Numbered from the stretch's first letter, positions 1 to 6,018 are shown. The stretch: DNA of 6,510 bases from Bordetella parapertussis (GCA_943328885.2 CALQBT020000162.1:1-6510), one strand, 5' to 3'. The notes: generated by a model not told the origin, from the sequence alone. Made by a program: numbers and translations.

Positions 1-523
1 CTTCGGCGCCGAAAGCATCGCGGGCGTTGAAGAAATGGCCGCTGGGCGCGTGGTCTGCTGCGCCGGTTCCCTCGGGCGGCAGCTGCGGCGCGAGCGCAGG
101 CACCAGCCGATCGACCGCCAGACCGGCTGCTGCCAGCGCGGCGAGCTGGGCCTGCAAGCCCGGCTTGTTCAGCGCGGCGACCCAGACCGCTGCGCCTGGC
201 GTGACCTGCGGCGCGAGCGCCAGATGCACCTGCTCGTCGTCGGCCAGCAGCTGCTCTTCCAGCACCCCGCCCAGCGCGGCGCGAAGCCGGTTGGCCGGGG
301 CTCGAGGCGCGGTCGGTCGGTGCCAGGCCACGCTGTCGGCGGGCAGCACCGCGACCACGCTGTCGGCCTTGGGGCACAGCGCGGGCGGCGACTCGCCCTG
401 GCGGCTCAGCGTCAGCCCATCCTCGCTGAGCAGCCAGCTCAGCGAGGCCTTGCCCGCTGGATCGGCCGAGGCGGCAGCAGCATCCGCACGCAGCGCGGGC
501 AACAAGATCACGAGCAATGCCAT
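1..523 (-). CDS. gspL: Type II secretion system protein GspL, N-terminal part (cut by window edge)
   Basis: The reading frame is open from an ATG at 523-521 to the left edge, giving 174 residues of a protein usually near 400. GspL sits in the inner membrane. Its cytoplasmic actin-like domain holds the GspE ATPase and its periplasmic part pairs with GspM. The N-terminus MALLVILLPAL matches the usual GspL opening strand. It is followed by LSEDGLTLS (about 32-40), ADSVVAVLPADSVAWHR (about 53-69) and LRAALGGVLEEQLL (about 80-93), all typical of the cytoplasmic domain. The transmembrane helix and periplasmic domain lie outside the window. The frame stays open upstream to a stop at 631-629 but has no ATG, GTG or TTG there, so 523 is the only sensible start. 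No Shine-Dalgarno is visible before it. It follows gspK in the same direction after 168 bases. The family call is firm; the missing C-terminus cannot be judged. Confidence 0.9.
   Translation of the reverse strand, partial: MALLVILLPALRADAAAASADPAGKASLSWLLSEDGLTLSRQGESPPALCPKADSVVAVLPADSVAWHRPTAPRAPANRLRAALGGVLEEQLLADDEQVHLALAPQVTPGAAVWVAALNKPGLQAQLAALAAAGLAVDRLVPALAPQLPPEGTGAADHAPSGHFFNARDAFGAE
421..447. repeat. Perfect 11-bp inverted repeat inside gspL
   Basis: CCTCGCTGAGC (421-431) and its exact reverse complement (437-447) flank the 5-base loop AGCCA. In RNA from either strand this would be a very stable hairpin. It lies about 77-103 bases into gspL and encodes residues of the segment ASLSWLLSED. 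There is no U-tract next to it, so it does not look like an intrinsic terminator. It may be a chance product of GC-rich codons for a conserved peptide, or it may affect translation or mRNA stability. Confidence 0.6.
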
Positions 524-691
524 GGCGGGGTCAGCGGCAACCTGCCGGCGGGCGGGCTTGCATAGGGTGGGTGGGCAATCGGGTCGCGGAGGTCGGTCGG
601 GGCAGGCTTGGTCTGCGGGTCCGATGGGTCATGCGAGGATTGTGCGGCAGAGCGATGACATCGATCCTCAGGGGTCGCACGGGGGCCGCTG
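524..691. other. gspK-gspL intergenic gap, no gene seen
   Basis: This 168-base stretch breaks an otherwise tightly packed operon. The short frames that cross it have skewed, Pro/Arg-rich composition with no recognisable domain. I see no good sigma-70 promoter or terminator with a T-tract. A small inverted repeat, CGGCA-ACC-TGCCG at 535-547, lies 12-24 bases upstream of the gspL start, where a ribosome site would be. The gap could hold an internal promoter for gspL and the genes beyond it, but the sequence does not show one clearly. Confidence 0.5.
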
Positions 692-1636
692 TTAGCGCGG
701 CAGCAGGCTGAGATCGGCCACGCGCTGGTGTTGTATGGCCACAACTTCCAGACCGCCCCGGCGCTCGACCAGGGTTTGCACGGTCAGCACCCGCTGGTCT
801 ATCCGCAGCCGGCCCCGGACCTCGAAAAATGCCGATTTGACATCGACGTCGCGGGTCACCAGGGTCACGCCTCGGCCCAGCACGTCGGTGGCGTCGGCCA
901 GGTTGCGCAAAGCCTGGCGCTGCCGGGCTTGCACCAGACGGTCGGCACCCCCCAGGTCCAGACCGGCTATCACCCCGGCCAGCACCTCGCGCGACGCGGT
1001 GTTGAGGTTGACCGGCGTGGCCACCGGCAGCAACACCACGACCGTGGCCAGGCGCGCCAGCGTCGCGGCGTCCAACCCCAGCCAGACCAGGTCGGCGAGC
1101 TGCTGCGCCGGCAGGGGTGCGCTGGCGTCGGCGGCCAGGCTGGCGGCCAGCAGGCCGTCGGCCAACTGGGCTGCGGTTTGGCTGGGCAGGCCCGCGCTGG
1201 CACACAGCCGCTGCAGCATCGCCAGCTGGGCCGGCACGAGCTTGCCATCGAGCAGCAGGTTGCGCAGGTTGTAGCGCGACTGCGCATCGGTGATGCCACC
1301 GGCCAGGAAGGCTTCGGGGCCGTCGTCGGCGCTGTGGTCGCGGTCGGTGGTCAGAAAAGTCGACAGCCTGGCTTCGGCCAAGGGTGTCGCCCAGGGTTCG
1401 CTCAGGCTGGTGACATGGCCTGAGCGGGCGTCCTCGCGCAGGATCAGCCTGGCCCAGTCGAGCGCACCCTGCAGGATCCAGCCCGACTGGGCCCGGCTGC
1501 GCTCGGCGGCCTCGACCTGCACGGCTTTCCACTGCTGCCAGACCATGCCCGAGGCCAGCGTGGCGACGACCGTCAGCAAGACCATCGCCACCAGCAAGGC
1601 GGCGCCCTGGCGCGGTCTGGGGTGCAACCGTTTCAT
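692..1636 (-). CDS. gspK: Type II secretion minor pseudopilin GspK
   Basis: GspK (314 aa) is the large minor pseudopilin that caps the pseudopilus tip with GspI and GspJ. Residues 1-11 are a basic leader (MKRLHPRPRQG) with a prepilin peptidase site G11|A12, followed by a hydrophobic helix at about 12-31. Position +5 after cleavage is Val, not Glu, as is usual for GspK and unlike the other pseudopilins. DAQSRYNLRNLL (118-129) is the family signature. PVNLNTASREVLAG (208-221) begins the helix-hairpin-helix-like region that runs to about 255. The C-terminal strand region, including SAFFEVRGRLRI (268-279), is also typical. Length fits the family. The ATG overlaps the gspJ stop codon as ATGA, which implies translational coupling. 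Residues 150-205 are Ala/Leu-rich and low in complexity, probably reflecting GC pressure. Assignment is secure. Confidence 0.95.
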   Translation of the reverse strand: MKRLHPRPRQGAALLVAMVLLTVVATLASGMVWQQWKAVQVEAAERSRAQSGWILQGALDWARLILREDARSGHVTSLSEPWATPLAEARLSTFLTTDRDHSADDGPEAFLAGGITDAQSRYNLRNLLLDGKLVPAQLAMLQRLCASAGLPSQTAAQLADGLLAASLAADASAPLPAQQLADLVWLGLDAATLARLATVVVLLPVATPVNLNTASREVLAGVIAGLDLGGADRLVQARQRQALRNLADATDVLGRGVTLVTRDVDVKSAFFEVRGRLRIDQRVLTVQTLVERRGGLEVVAIQHQRVADLSLLPR

Positions 1637-2313
1637 CGCGTGGGCGCCAGCATCACGTCGCGCAGCAAGCGGCCTTCGGGCAGGTCGATCTGCAGTCGCA
1701 CACCGCTGGGCAGCAGGCTGCGCTGGGCTTGGCCGGCGTTTGCGCTGCTCGCGGCGCTGGCCGGCGCCGCAGGTGTCGATGCCGCGGCGGGCGCTGCCAG
1801 CGCGACATCGCCGCTCGACTGGGCGTTGCTCCAGCCCTGGCCGCGCCAGAAGTAGAGCTGCCAGTCGGTCACGCCTTCGGCCAGCCGCAGCTGCCCGGCC
1901 TCCTGGCCTTGCAACTGCTCGCTCGCCAGCCAGGCCTGTTTGAGCGCGCCGACCTGGGTCACGGGCGGGCTGGTCCAGCGCTGCCAGACGCCTTCGCGCA
2001 GCGACCAGACGACGACCTGCACCCCGCCCTCGGCGCGGCGGGCGATGCGCAGCGAACTGCCGTCAAAACTCAGGCCCGGCACCAGCGGGCTGTCGAAGAT
2101 CGCGCCCAGGTCCTGCTCCCACTGCCCGACCAACGCCGACAAGCGCAGCGTGCGCTCGCTGGCGGCCGAGGCGATCTCGCGTGCGCGGGCCATGCCCGAG
2201 ACGCCCTGCCAGCCCATCGCTGCGACCACGGCCATGATCACCAGTGCCACCAGCACCTCGACCAGCGTGAAGCCGGGTGCCGCATGGTTCAAGGGGCGAG
2301 CGGCGCGTGCCAT
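1633..2313 (-). CDS. gspJ: Type II secretion minor pseudopilin GspJ
   Basis: GspJ (226 aa) forms the tip complex of the pseudopilus with GspI and GspK in the periplasm. The leader is 14 residues and ends at the prepilin peptidase site G14|F15, with mature FTLVEVLVALVI and the essential Glu at +5 (E19). The hydrophobic helix runs to about residue 35. Typical downstream features are QWEQDLGAIFDS (64-75) and the C-terminal LPSGVRLQIDLPEG (201-214). Residues 164-197 form an Ala/Ser/Pro-rich stretch that looks like a flexible insertion before the last strands and is lengthier than I would expect. The ATG lies 2 bases after the gspI stop and the stop overlaps the gspK ATG, so the three are co-translated. 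No clear Shine-Dalgarno precedes the start, consistent with coupling. Family assignment is confident; the choice between J and other minor pseudopilins rests on length, motifs and gene order. Confidence 0.94.
   Translation of the reverse strand: MARAARPLNHAAPGFTLVEVLVALVIMAVVAAMGWQGVSGMARAREIASAASERTLRLSALVGQWEQDLGAIFDSPLVPGLSFDGSSLRIARRAEGGVQVVVWSLREGVWQRWTSPPVTQVGALKQAWLASEQLQGQEAGQLRLAEGVTDWQLYFWRGQGWSNAQSSGDVALAAPAAASTPAAPASAASSANAGQAQRSLLPSGVRLQIDLPEGRLLRDVMLAPTR
2236..2274 (-). repeat. Prepilin-signal DNA repeat, copy in gspJ
   Basis: These 39 bases encode the start of the mature GspJ N-terminal helix (from the cleavage-site Gly through the FTLVEVLVALVI core). They match 2622-2660 in gspI at 36 of 39 positions by my count, with an unbroken 26-base identity. 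Looser copies occur in gspG (about 3496-3534) and gspH (about 3058-3099). Protein conservation explains much of this, but the synonymous positions also agree between the I and J copies. Confidence 0.7.
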
Positions 2314-2315
2314 GC

Positions 2316-2675
2316 TCAGTAGCGTGCGAGCACGGTGGACAGGCTGAGCAAGACCACGCCGTTGCCGTCGAGCACCAGCGCATCGACACGGTGGAAATTC
2401 GGGTTCGGCGTGACCTGGGTGCGCAGCACGCCGCGGTAGTTGCGGCCGAGCTCGCTGCAGGCGAATTCGGCTTCGCCGGCCCCCGGGAACTGCTTGGCCA
2501 GGCGCAGCCCGGTGAGCGCGTTGTCAGCGCACCACTGCGCTGCCGTGACATCGCCCAGGCGCTGGGCGTTGTCGGTCAGCGCGCCAGCGGCCTTGAGCCC
2601 GGCGCCCAGCGCGATCGCGGTGATCGCCAGCGCCACCAGCACCTCGACCAGCGTGAATCCGCGGGGCCGGTTCAT
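2316..2675 (-). CDS. gspI: Type II secretion minor pseudopilin GspI
   Basis: GspI (119 aa) is the small minor pseudopilin that starts assembly of the I-J-K tip complex. A 6-residue leader MNRPRG is followed by the cleavage site G6|F7, mature FTLVEVLVALAI with Glu at +5 (E11), and a hydrophobic helix. AQWCADNALTGLRL (about 46-59), the Phe-Pro segment after it and LGRNYRGVLRTQV (about 77-89) are typical of GspI, as is the final strand with DALVLDGNGVVL. Length is usual for the family. The ATG overlaps the gspH stop (ATGA) and its own stop is 2 bases before gspJ. A weak AGGA lies about 14 bases upstream of the ATG, so initiation probably relies on coupling. Assignment is secure. Confidence 0.94.
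   Translation of the reverse strand: MNRPRGFTLVEVLVALAITAIALGAGLKAAGALTDNAQRLGDVTAAQWCADNALTGLRLAKQFPGAGEAEFACSELGRNYRGVLRTQVTPNPNFHRVDALVLDGNGVVLLSLSTVLARY
2622..2660 (-). repeat. Prepilin-signal DNA repeat, copy in gspI
   Basis: This is the gspI partner of the 39-base segment at 2236-2274, differing at three positions (2626, 2631 and 2658 by my alignment). It encodes the prepilin cleavage site and the first turns of the mature helix. Two copies about 390 bases apart in direct orientation could in principle recombine and delete the gspI/gspJ interval. Confidence 0.7.
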
Positions 2676-3187
2676 CGCGGGGCCGGATCCTGGACTGCGA
2701 ACGGCGCCAGGCCATCGGTGGCGAGCACCCGCTCGCGATCGCCCAGCGTCAGCGTGATGCGCTGCGCGCCGATCAGCGGTTCAGGCCCGAGGCGCAGCGC
2801 CCGCGCGCCGTCGATACGGGCTTTCATCTCGGGGTCTAGCCAATGCCCGGCGGGCAGGGTCTCGGGCGGTAGACCGACAAAGCGAAAGGAGACATCGCTG
2901 CCAGGGCTGGCGAGCTCGAATCGAACCGCCACGCCGCTGGCCCGGGCTTCGGCGCGGCCGGCCTCGAGCAGTGCCGACAAGCGCAGCGCTTCACGTTCCA
3001 GGCTGGCCTGGCCGCCGTCGCGCAGCGCCAGACTGGCCAGCCCCGAGACCAGCGCGATCAGCAGCAGCACGACCAGCAGTTCGACCAGCGAAAAGCCAGC
3101 GCTGCGCGAGGGCTGCTGGGCGCCGCTCAGACCGTCACTGCCAGGAGCCGATGTCGGCGTTCTTGCCGTCACCGCCGGTCTGACCAT
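2672..3187 (-). CDS. gspH: Type II secretion minor pseudopilin GspH
   Basis: GspH is a minor pseudopilin thought to link the tip complex to the GspG shaft. The diagnostic block is a prepilin site G|F with mature FSLVELLVVLLLIALVSG and Glu at +5, then LEREALRLSALLEAGRAEA with the following SGV, which is the usual GspH helix. The C-terminal half, with DVSFRFVGLP and ITLTLGDRERV, fits the family's beta domain. The stop overlaps the gspI ATG. The start is uncertain. The ATG chosen at 3187-3185 gives 171 aa with a 31-residue leader and a 53-base overlap with gspG. Other options are GTG 3217, ATG 3208, GTG 3172, or a CTG at 3130 just after the gspG stop, which would give a short 12-residue leader. 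None has a good Shine-Dalgarno. The family call is strong; the first 20-30 residues are not. Confidence 0.88.
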   Translation of the reverse strand: MVRPAVTARTPTSAPGSDGLSGAQQPSRSAGFSLVELLVVLLLIALVSGLASLALRDGGQASLEREALRLSALLEAGRAEARASGVAVRFELASPGSDVSFRFVGLPPETLPAGHWLDPEMKARIDGARALRLGPEPLIGAQRITLTLGDRERVLATDGLAPFAVQDPAPR

Positions 3188-3584
3188 CGGCGCCGAGAGA
3201 AAAGACATCGACCTCACCCTTCACACCGGGGAATATGTACTGGTAAGGCCGGCCCCAGGGGTCTGCCGGCAGCTTGTCGAGGTAGGGCCGCCAGTTCGGC
3301 GGCACCGTGCCGCCACCGGGTTTCTTGACCAGGGCGTCCAGGCCTTGCTCGGCACTGGGGTAGCGCTGGTTGTCGAGCTTGTAGAGCTTGAGCGCAGAGA
3401 CCAGGTTGTTGATGTCGGTTCGCGCGGCGGTGGCGCGGGCGTCATCGGTGCGGTCCAGCACGTTGGGCACGATCAGCGCGGCCAGCACGCCGATGATCAC
3501 CAGCACCACCATCAGCTCGATCAGCGTGAAGCCGCGCGCGACGCGCTGTGCTGTGGACCTGCGGTGCCGTGGGGCTTTGCTCAT
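3135..3584 (-). CDS. gspG: Type II secretion major pseudopilin GspG
   Basis: GspG (149 aa) is the main subunit of the periplasmic pseudopilus whose growth drives substrate through the outer-membrane secretin. An 18-residue basic leader ends at G18|F19, followed by mature FTLIELMVVLVIIGVLAALI with Glu at +5 (E23). Family hallmarks are DINNLVSALKLYKLDNQRYP (57-76), the YPSAEQGLDAL block, DPWGRPYQY (108-116) and the C-terminal calcium-binding loop SLGADGQTGGDGKNADIGSW (129-148), with its Asp residues intact. A TTG three codons upstream (3593) is in frame, but the ATG at 3584-3582 is the better start. It is the first gene of the leftward operon, divergent from gspC across 62 bases. Assignment is certain. 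Confidence 0.97.
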   Translation of the reverse strand: MSKAPRHRRSTAQRVARGFTLIELMVVLVIIGVLAALIVPNVLDRTDDARATAARTDINNLVSALKLYKLDNQRYPSAEQGLDALVKKPGGGTVPPNWRPYLDKLPADPWGRPYQYIFPGVKGEVDVFSLGADGQTGGDGKNADIGSWQ

Positions 3585-3646
3585 GCGTTGCAACGGCGGC
3601 CATCGCCGGGGCTCGTGGGGGAGGAGCGGTCCATGATAATCGGCGC
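3585..3646. promoter_or_regulatory. gspG/gspC divergent intergenic region, probable promoters
   Basis: These 62 bases must supply promoters for both the leftward pseudopilin operon and rightward gspC, unless the promoters lie inside the genes. On the + strand GATAAT (3635-3640) is a good -10 match, ending 6 bases before the gspC ATG; a start there would give a leaderless gspC mRNA. On the - strand TATCAT (3638-3633) overlaps it and would start gspG RNA near 3626. Neither has a convincing -35. The region also carries a strong purine-rich ribosome site (GGGGGAGGAG, 3617-3626) placed 6 bases before an ATG at 3633. That ATG opens a five-codon frame (MIIGA) whose TGA overlaps the gspC ATG. Leaderless start and minicistron coupling are alternative readings. 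Confidence 0.4.
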
Positions 3647-4237
3647 ATGAGTTCGCGCCTGCTGTCGTTCGTGATCTGGGCCGCTGTGGCGGCCAGTGCA
3701 GCGTATTGGGGGCTGCGGCTTTTCATTCGCCCGATACCGGTGCCGGCCCAGGCCCTGGTGGCGAGCGTTGCCGCGCCGCTGGGCGGCGACCTCGGCCGAT
3801 TGCTCGGCGCGCCGCTGGCGCAACCGGTGGCCGACGCCGCACCGGCCGACGACCGCTTCCGGCTGCTCGGCGTGATCGCACCGCGCACCGGCCAGGCCAG
3901 CGGGCTGGCGCTGATCTCGGTCGATGGCAAGCCGGCGCGTGCCTTGGCGGTGGGCCGCGAGATCGAGCCCGGTCTGCGCTTGCTGGCGGTGAGTCAGCGC
4001 CAGGCCGATCTGGGGGCGGCTGCTGGCGCGGCCTCGCTGACACTGGTCTTGCCGATGCTGGCCGAGGCCAGCCGCGGTCGGCTTGGCGATGCGCCCGCCT
4101 TGCCGCCGCAGCGTGCGCCGGCGGCCTTGGGTCGAACGCCAGGGGCTACGGCGAACGTGGTCTTGCCCAAACCCGCGCTGCCGGCCGAACTGCCGGCTGA
4201 TGCGGGCAACGCCGGGCCCAAACCCGCCACCCGCTGA
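3647..4237 (+). CDS. gspC: Type II secretion protein GspC, short form lacking PDZ ('protein N' type)
   Basis: GspC (196 aa) is the inner-membrane protein that links the inner platform to the outer-membrane secretin GspD and helps select substrates. A short cytoplasmic N-terminus leads into one transmembrane helix (about 6-27). A linker and then the periplasmic homology region follow at about 71-136 (FRLLGVIAP, ALISVDGKPARAL, VGREIEPGLRLLAV, SLTLVLP). The tail (about 137-196) is Pro/Ala-rich and disordered-looking. The PDZ or coiled-coil domain of longer GspC proteins is absent, as in many Burkholderiales proteins labelled type II secretion protein N. No in-frame start lies close upstream of the ATG at 3647. 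It diverges from gspG and converges with the next gene, so it is probably transcribed alone. The classical outer-membrane-linked GspN is a different protein; the homology region argues for GspC. Confidence 0.88.
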   Translation: MSSRLLSFVIWAAVAASAAYWGLRLFIRPIPVPAQALVASVAAPLGGDLGRLLGAPLAQPVADAAPADDRFRLLGVIAPRTGQASGLALISVDGKPARALAVGREIEPGLRLLAVSQRQADLGAAAGAASLTLVLPMLAEASRGRLGDAPALPPQRAPAALGRTPGATANVVLPKPALPAELPADAGNAGPKPATR

Positions 4238-4249
4238 CGCCTGGACGCT

Positions 4250-5203
4250 TCAGTCGGCTTGGGCGATCTTCACCTGATCGCCATCGGCCACCAGCACGCC
4301 ATCGGCCAGCAGCCGGTCCACGGTCTGCTTGGCCAGCGCTTGGGCCAGGTCGGCATCGTCCTCGCATTGCAGCGCCTGCACGATGACCGTGGTGCTGGCG
4401 ATCCAGGAGACCAGCGCCGCCCGCGGCTTGGACCGGTGTTGGAGCATGTGGTAGCTGACCAGCGCGCGCGCCGCATGCTGGCGGTGCTTGATCGGCGCTG
4501 CGACAAAAGCCCGCAGCCGCTGGCGCGAGGCCGTCAGCGCCGAAGCGACATCGCAAAAAGGCTGGCCATGGCCTGGCAACACCAAGGACGGACGCAAGCC
4601 TTCGATCAGGTCCAGCGCCTGGTGCGCGGCGTCGAATCCTGGCTCGCCCACCAGTTCGGGAAAGATGATCGCCAGCCGGCTCTCCCACAGCGCGTCGCCG
4701 CTGATCAAGGTCCGGCTGATCGGCTCGAACAGCAGCACGGCGTCGGGGTCGTGGCCGGGCGCGGCGTGCACCTCCCAGTCGCGCGGGCCCAGGCGGATGG
4801 TGTCGCCGTCGTTGAGAAAGCCCTGCGGCGTGAAGGGTTCGCACTGCTGGTCGATGTCTCGGTAGCCCAGGCCGACCTCGTCCCAGGGCAGCAAGCGGTC
4901 GCGGTAACCCAGCGGCACGCTGATGCGCAGGCCGTCCCAGCGCTGCGCCAGGCGGGCGTTGGCGCCGCAGTGGTCGGAGTGCAGATGGGTGTTGACGACC
5001 TGGGTCAGCGTCGCGCCGCGCAGCGCCTGCTCGACCAAGGCCAGGGTTTGGTCGGCGTGGCTGAAATAACCGGTGTCGACCATGCTGGCGCCGGCCTCGC
5101 CGCCTCGAAACACCATGTTGTTGGCTGACAACCAACCCCGCACCAGCACCTGGACGCCGATCGCTTCGGGCGGGATGGCGCTGGGCGGCGAGGTCGAGGT
5201 CAT
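4250..5203 (-). CDS. Metallo-beta-lactamase-fold hydrolase with C-terminal winged helix
   Basis: This is a 317-residue probable cytoplasmic dinuclear-metal hydrolase. The metal ligands are all present: HLHSDH (73-78), H151 in APGHDPD, D170 in SGDALW and H212 in LPGHGQPF; MVDTG (41-45) is the usual early strand. The C-terminal part (about 240-313), including QTVDRLLADGVLVADGDQV, looks like the winged helix found in the glyoxalase-II-like/LACTB2-like branch. The physiological substrate cannot be read from sequence; thioesters, lactones or nucleic acid are all known in the superfamily. The ATG at 5203 was chosen; an in-frame GTG at 5242 would add 13 residues (MLESSLVYPTGTP) that lack family character. 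No clear Shine-Dalgarno is seen before either. Its stop is 12 bases from the gspC stop on the other strand. Nothing ties it to secretion. Confidence 0.9.
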   Translation of the reverse strand: MTSTSPPSAIPPEAIGVQVLVRGWLSANNMVFRGGEAGASMVDTGYFSHADQTLALVEQALRGATLTQVVNTHLHSDHCGANARLAQRWDGLRISVPLGYRDRLLPWDEVGLGYRDIDQQCEPFTPQGFLNDGDTIRLGPRDWEVHAAPGHDPDAVLLFEPISRTLISGDALWESRLAIIFPELVGEPGFDAAHQALDLIEGLRPSLVLPGHGQPFCDVASALTASRQRLRAFVAAPIKHRQHAARALVSYHMLQHRSKPRAALVSWIASTTVIVQALQCEDDADLAQALAKQTVDRLLADGVLVADGDQVKIAQAD

Positions 5204-5247
5204 GGGCGTGCCAGTGGGGTAGACGAGTGAGGATTCAAGCACAGCCT

Positions 5248-5265
5248 GGCCGGTCCGCGCCGGCC
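5248..5265 (-). terminator. GC-rich hairpin after the FFLEELY-motif gene, terminator-like
   Basis: GGCCGG (5248-5253) and CCGGCC (5260-5265) form a perfect 6-bp stem with a TCCGCG loop. It lies 21 bases past the stop of the leftward gene ending at 5287 and upstream of the next leftward gene. The transcript after the stem has no U-run, so it is at best a weak intrinsic terminator or a stabilising 3' hairpin. Confidence 0.35.
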
Positions 5266-5286
5266 CCGGGTCGCCAAACCGAGTGC

Positions 5287-6018
5287 TCAGGGCAGCTGCG
5301 TCAGCACCGCCTCGGTCGTAGCGCCGTGGGCCAGCGCCTGGGCATCGGCGCCGAACAGTGCGGCCGCGAGCGCGCGCTCGCGCTCGCCGACCAGGCGCAG
5401 GAACTCGCCGGCGCCCTGCATCGCGCCAAAGGCCTCGAAGCCGGATTCCAGAAAGCCTTGCAGCGCCGACAGGCCGGCAGCCTGCGCCGGGACGCGCATC
5501 AGCCGCAGGCTGGACCGCATCAAGCGGCTGCGGGTGAAGCCGTCCAGCGCCCGGCCGATCGCCAGCGTCAGCACGATCTGCTGCTCGCGTGCCGGGGCCC
5601 GGCCCGTGGCTTGCCAGGCATGGACATAGCCGGCGGCGTCCGGCGGCAGCCGCGGCAGGTGGCGGGCAGCGGTGTCATCGAGCGCTTCGGACAGCGCGTG
5701 CAACTGGCCGAGCTCCTCCACCGTCTCGACCACTTCCCGCGGAAACAAGCGCACCAGCCCGGGGACCACCCGGGCGAATTGGCGGTCGCGGTCGCCGAAC
5801 TCCTGAGGCCCGTACAGCTCGTCGAGAAAGAATCGGGTCGCCGCCCGGTAGCGCGGCGAGGCCAGCAGGTCGGCATAGCTCATTTCGAAGCGCCTGGCCT
5901 GGTAGGTCTTGATCGCTTGCACCCGCTCGGTCAGCGCGGGGTCGCCATGGCGTGCTTCGCGGAGCTGCGTCACCGTGTTCAGGTGGGCCCGGATGCGGTC
6001 GGCGATCAAGGACATCAT
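5287..6018 (-). CDS. FFLEELY-motif protein of unknown function
   Basis: This is a 243-residue protein predicted to be almost wholly helical and soluble, with no signal peptide or membrane segment. The segment RFFLDELYGPQEF (62-74), followed by DRQFARVVPGLVRLFP (78-93), matches the proteobacterial family named for its FFLEELY motif (here FFLDELY). I know of no assigned biochemical function. Charged helices flank the motif, ELGQLHALSEALDD (102-115) is acidic, and residues about 158-175 are Arg-rich (FTRSRLMRSSLRLMR). The gene starts with tandem ATG codons at 6018 and 6015; I took the first. No Shine-Dalgarno precedes them; the upstream bases are CT-rich. It lies 83 bases upstream of the metallo-hydrolase gene with a hairpin between, and diverges from the alpha/beta-hydrolase gene. 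Family recognition is from memory of the motif. Confidence 0.85.
   Translation of the reverse strand: MMSLIADRIRAHLNTVTQLREARHGDPALTERVQAIKTYQARRFEMSYADLLASPRYRAATRFFLDELYGPQEFGDRDRQFARVVPGLVRLFPREVVETVEELGQLHALSEALDDTAARHLPRLPPDAAGYVHAWQATGRAPAREQQIVLTLAIGRALDGFTRSRLMRSSLRLMRVPAQAAGLSALQGFLESGFEAFGAMQGAGEFLRLVGERERALAAALFGADAQALAHGATTEAVLTQLP

Noticed and set aside
27..695. A 222-codon + strand frame opposite gspL
   Set aside because: It is Ser/Ala-rich with no domain; the minus-strand frame has clear GspL motifs.
2277..3650. A 457-codon open frame on the + strand opposite gspI, gspH and gspG
   Set aside because: It is antisense to three securely identified genes, low in complexity (Arg/Ser/Ala-rich), and has no domain. 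Such shadow frames are expected at this GC content.
4216..4264. GCCCAA and TTGGGC inverted repeat flanking the gspC/hydrolase convergent stops, considered as a shared terminator
   Set aside because: The arms are only 6 bases, 37 bases apart, with no T-tract on either side; this is easily chance.
4259..5128. A 289-codon + strand frame opposite the metallo-hydrolase
   Set aside because: The minus strand carries all metal ligands of the family, and the + frame shows no recognisable protein.
5757..5775. 7-bp GC-only inverted repeat with a 5-base loop in the FFLEELY gene
   Set aside because: It is built of CCCGGG-type sequence encoding conserved residues of the family, so chance in GC-rich coding DNA is the simpler view.
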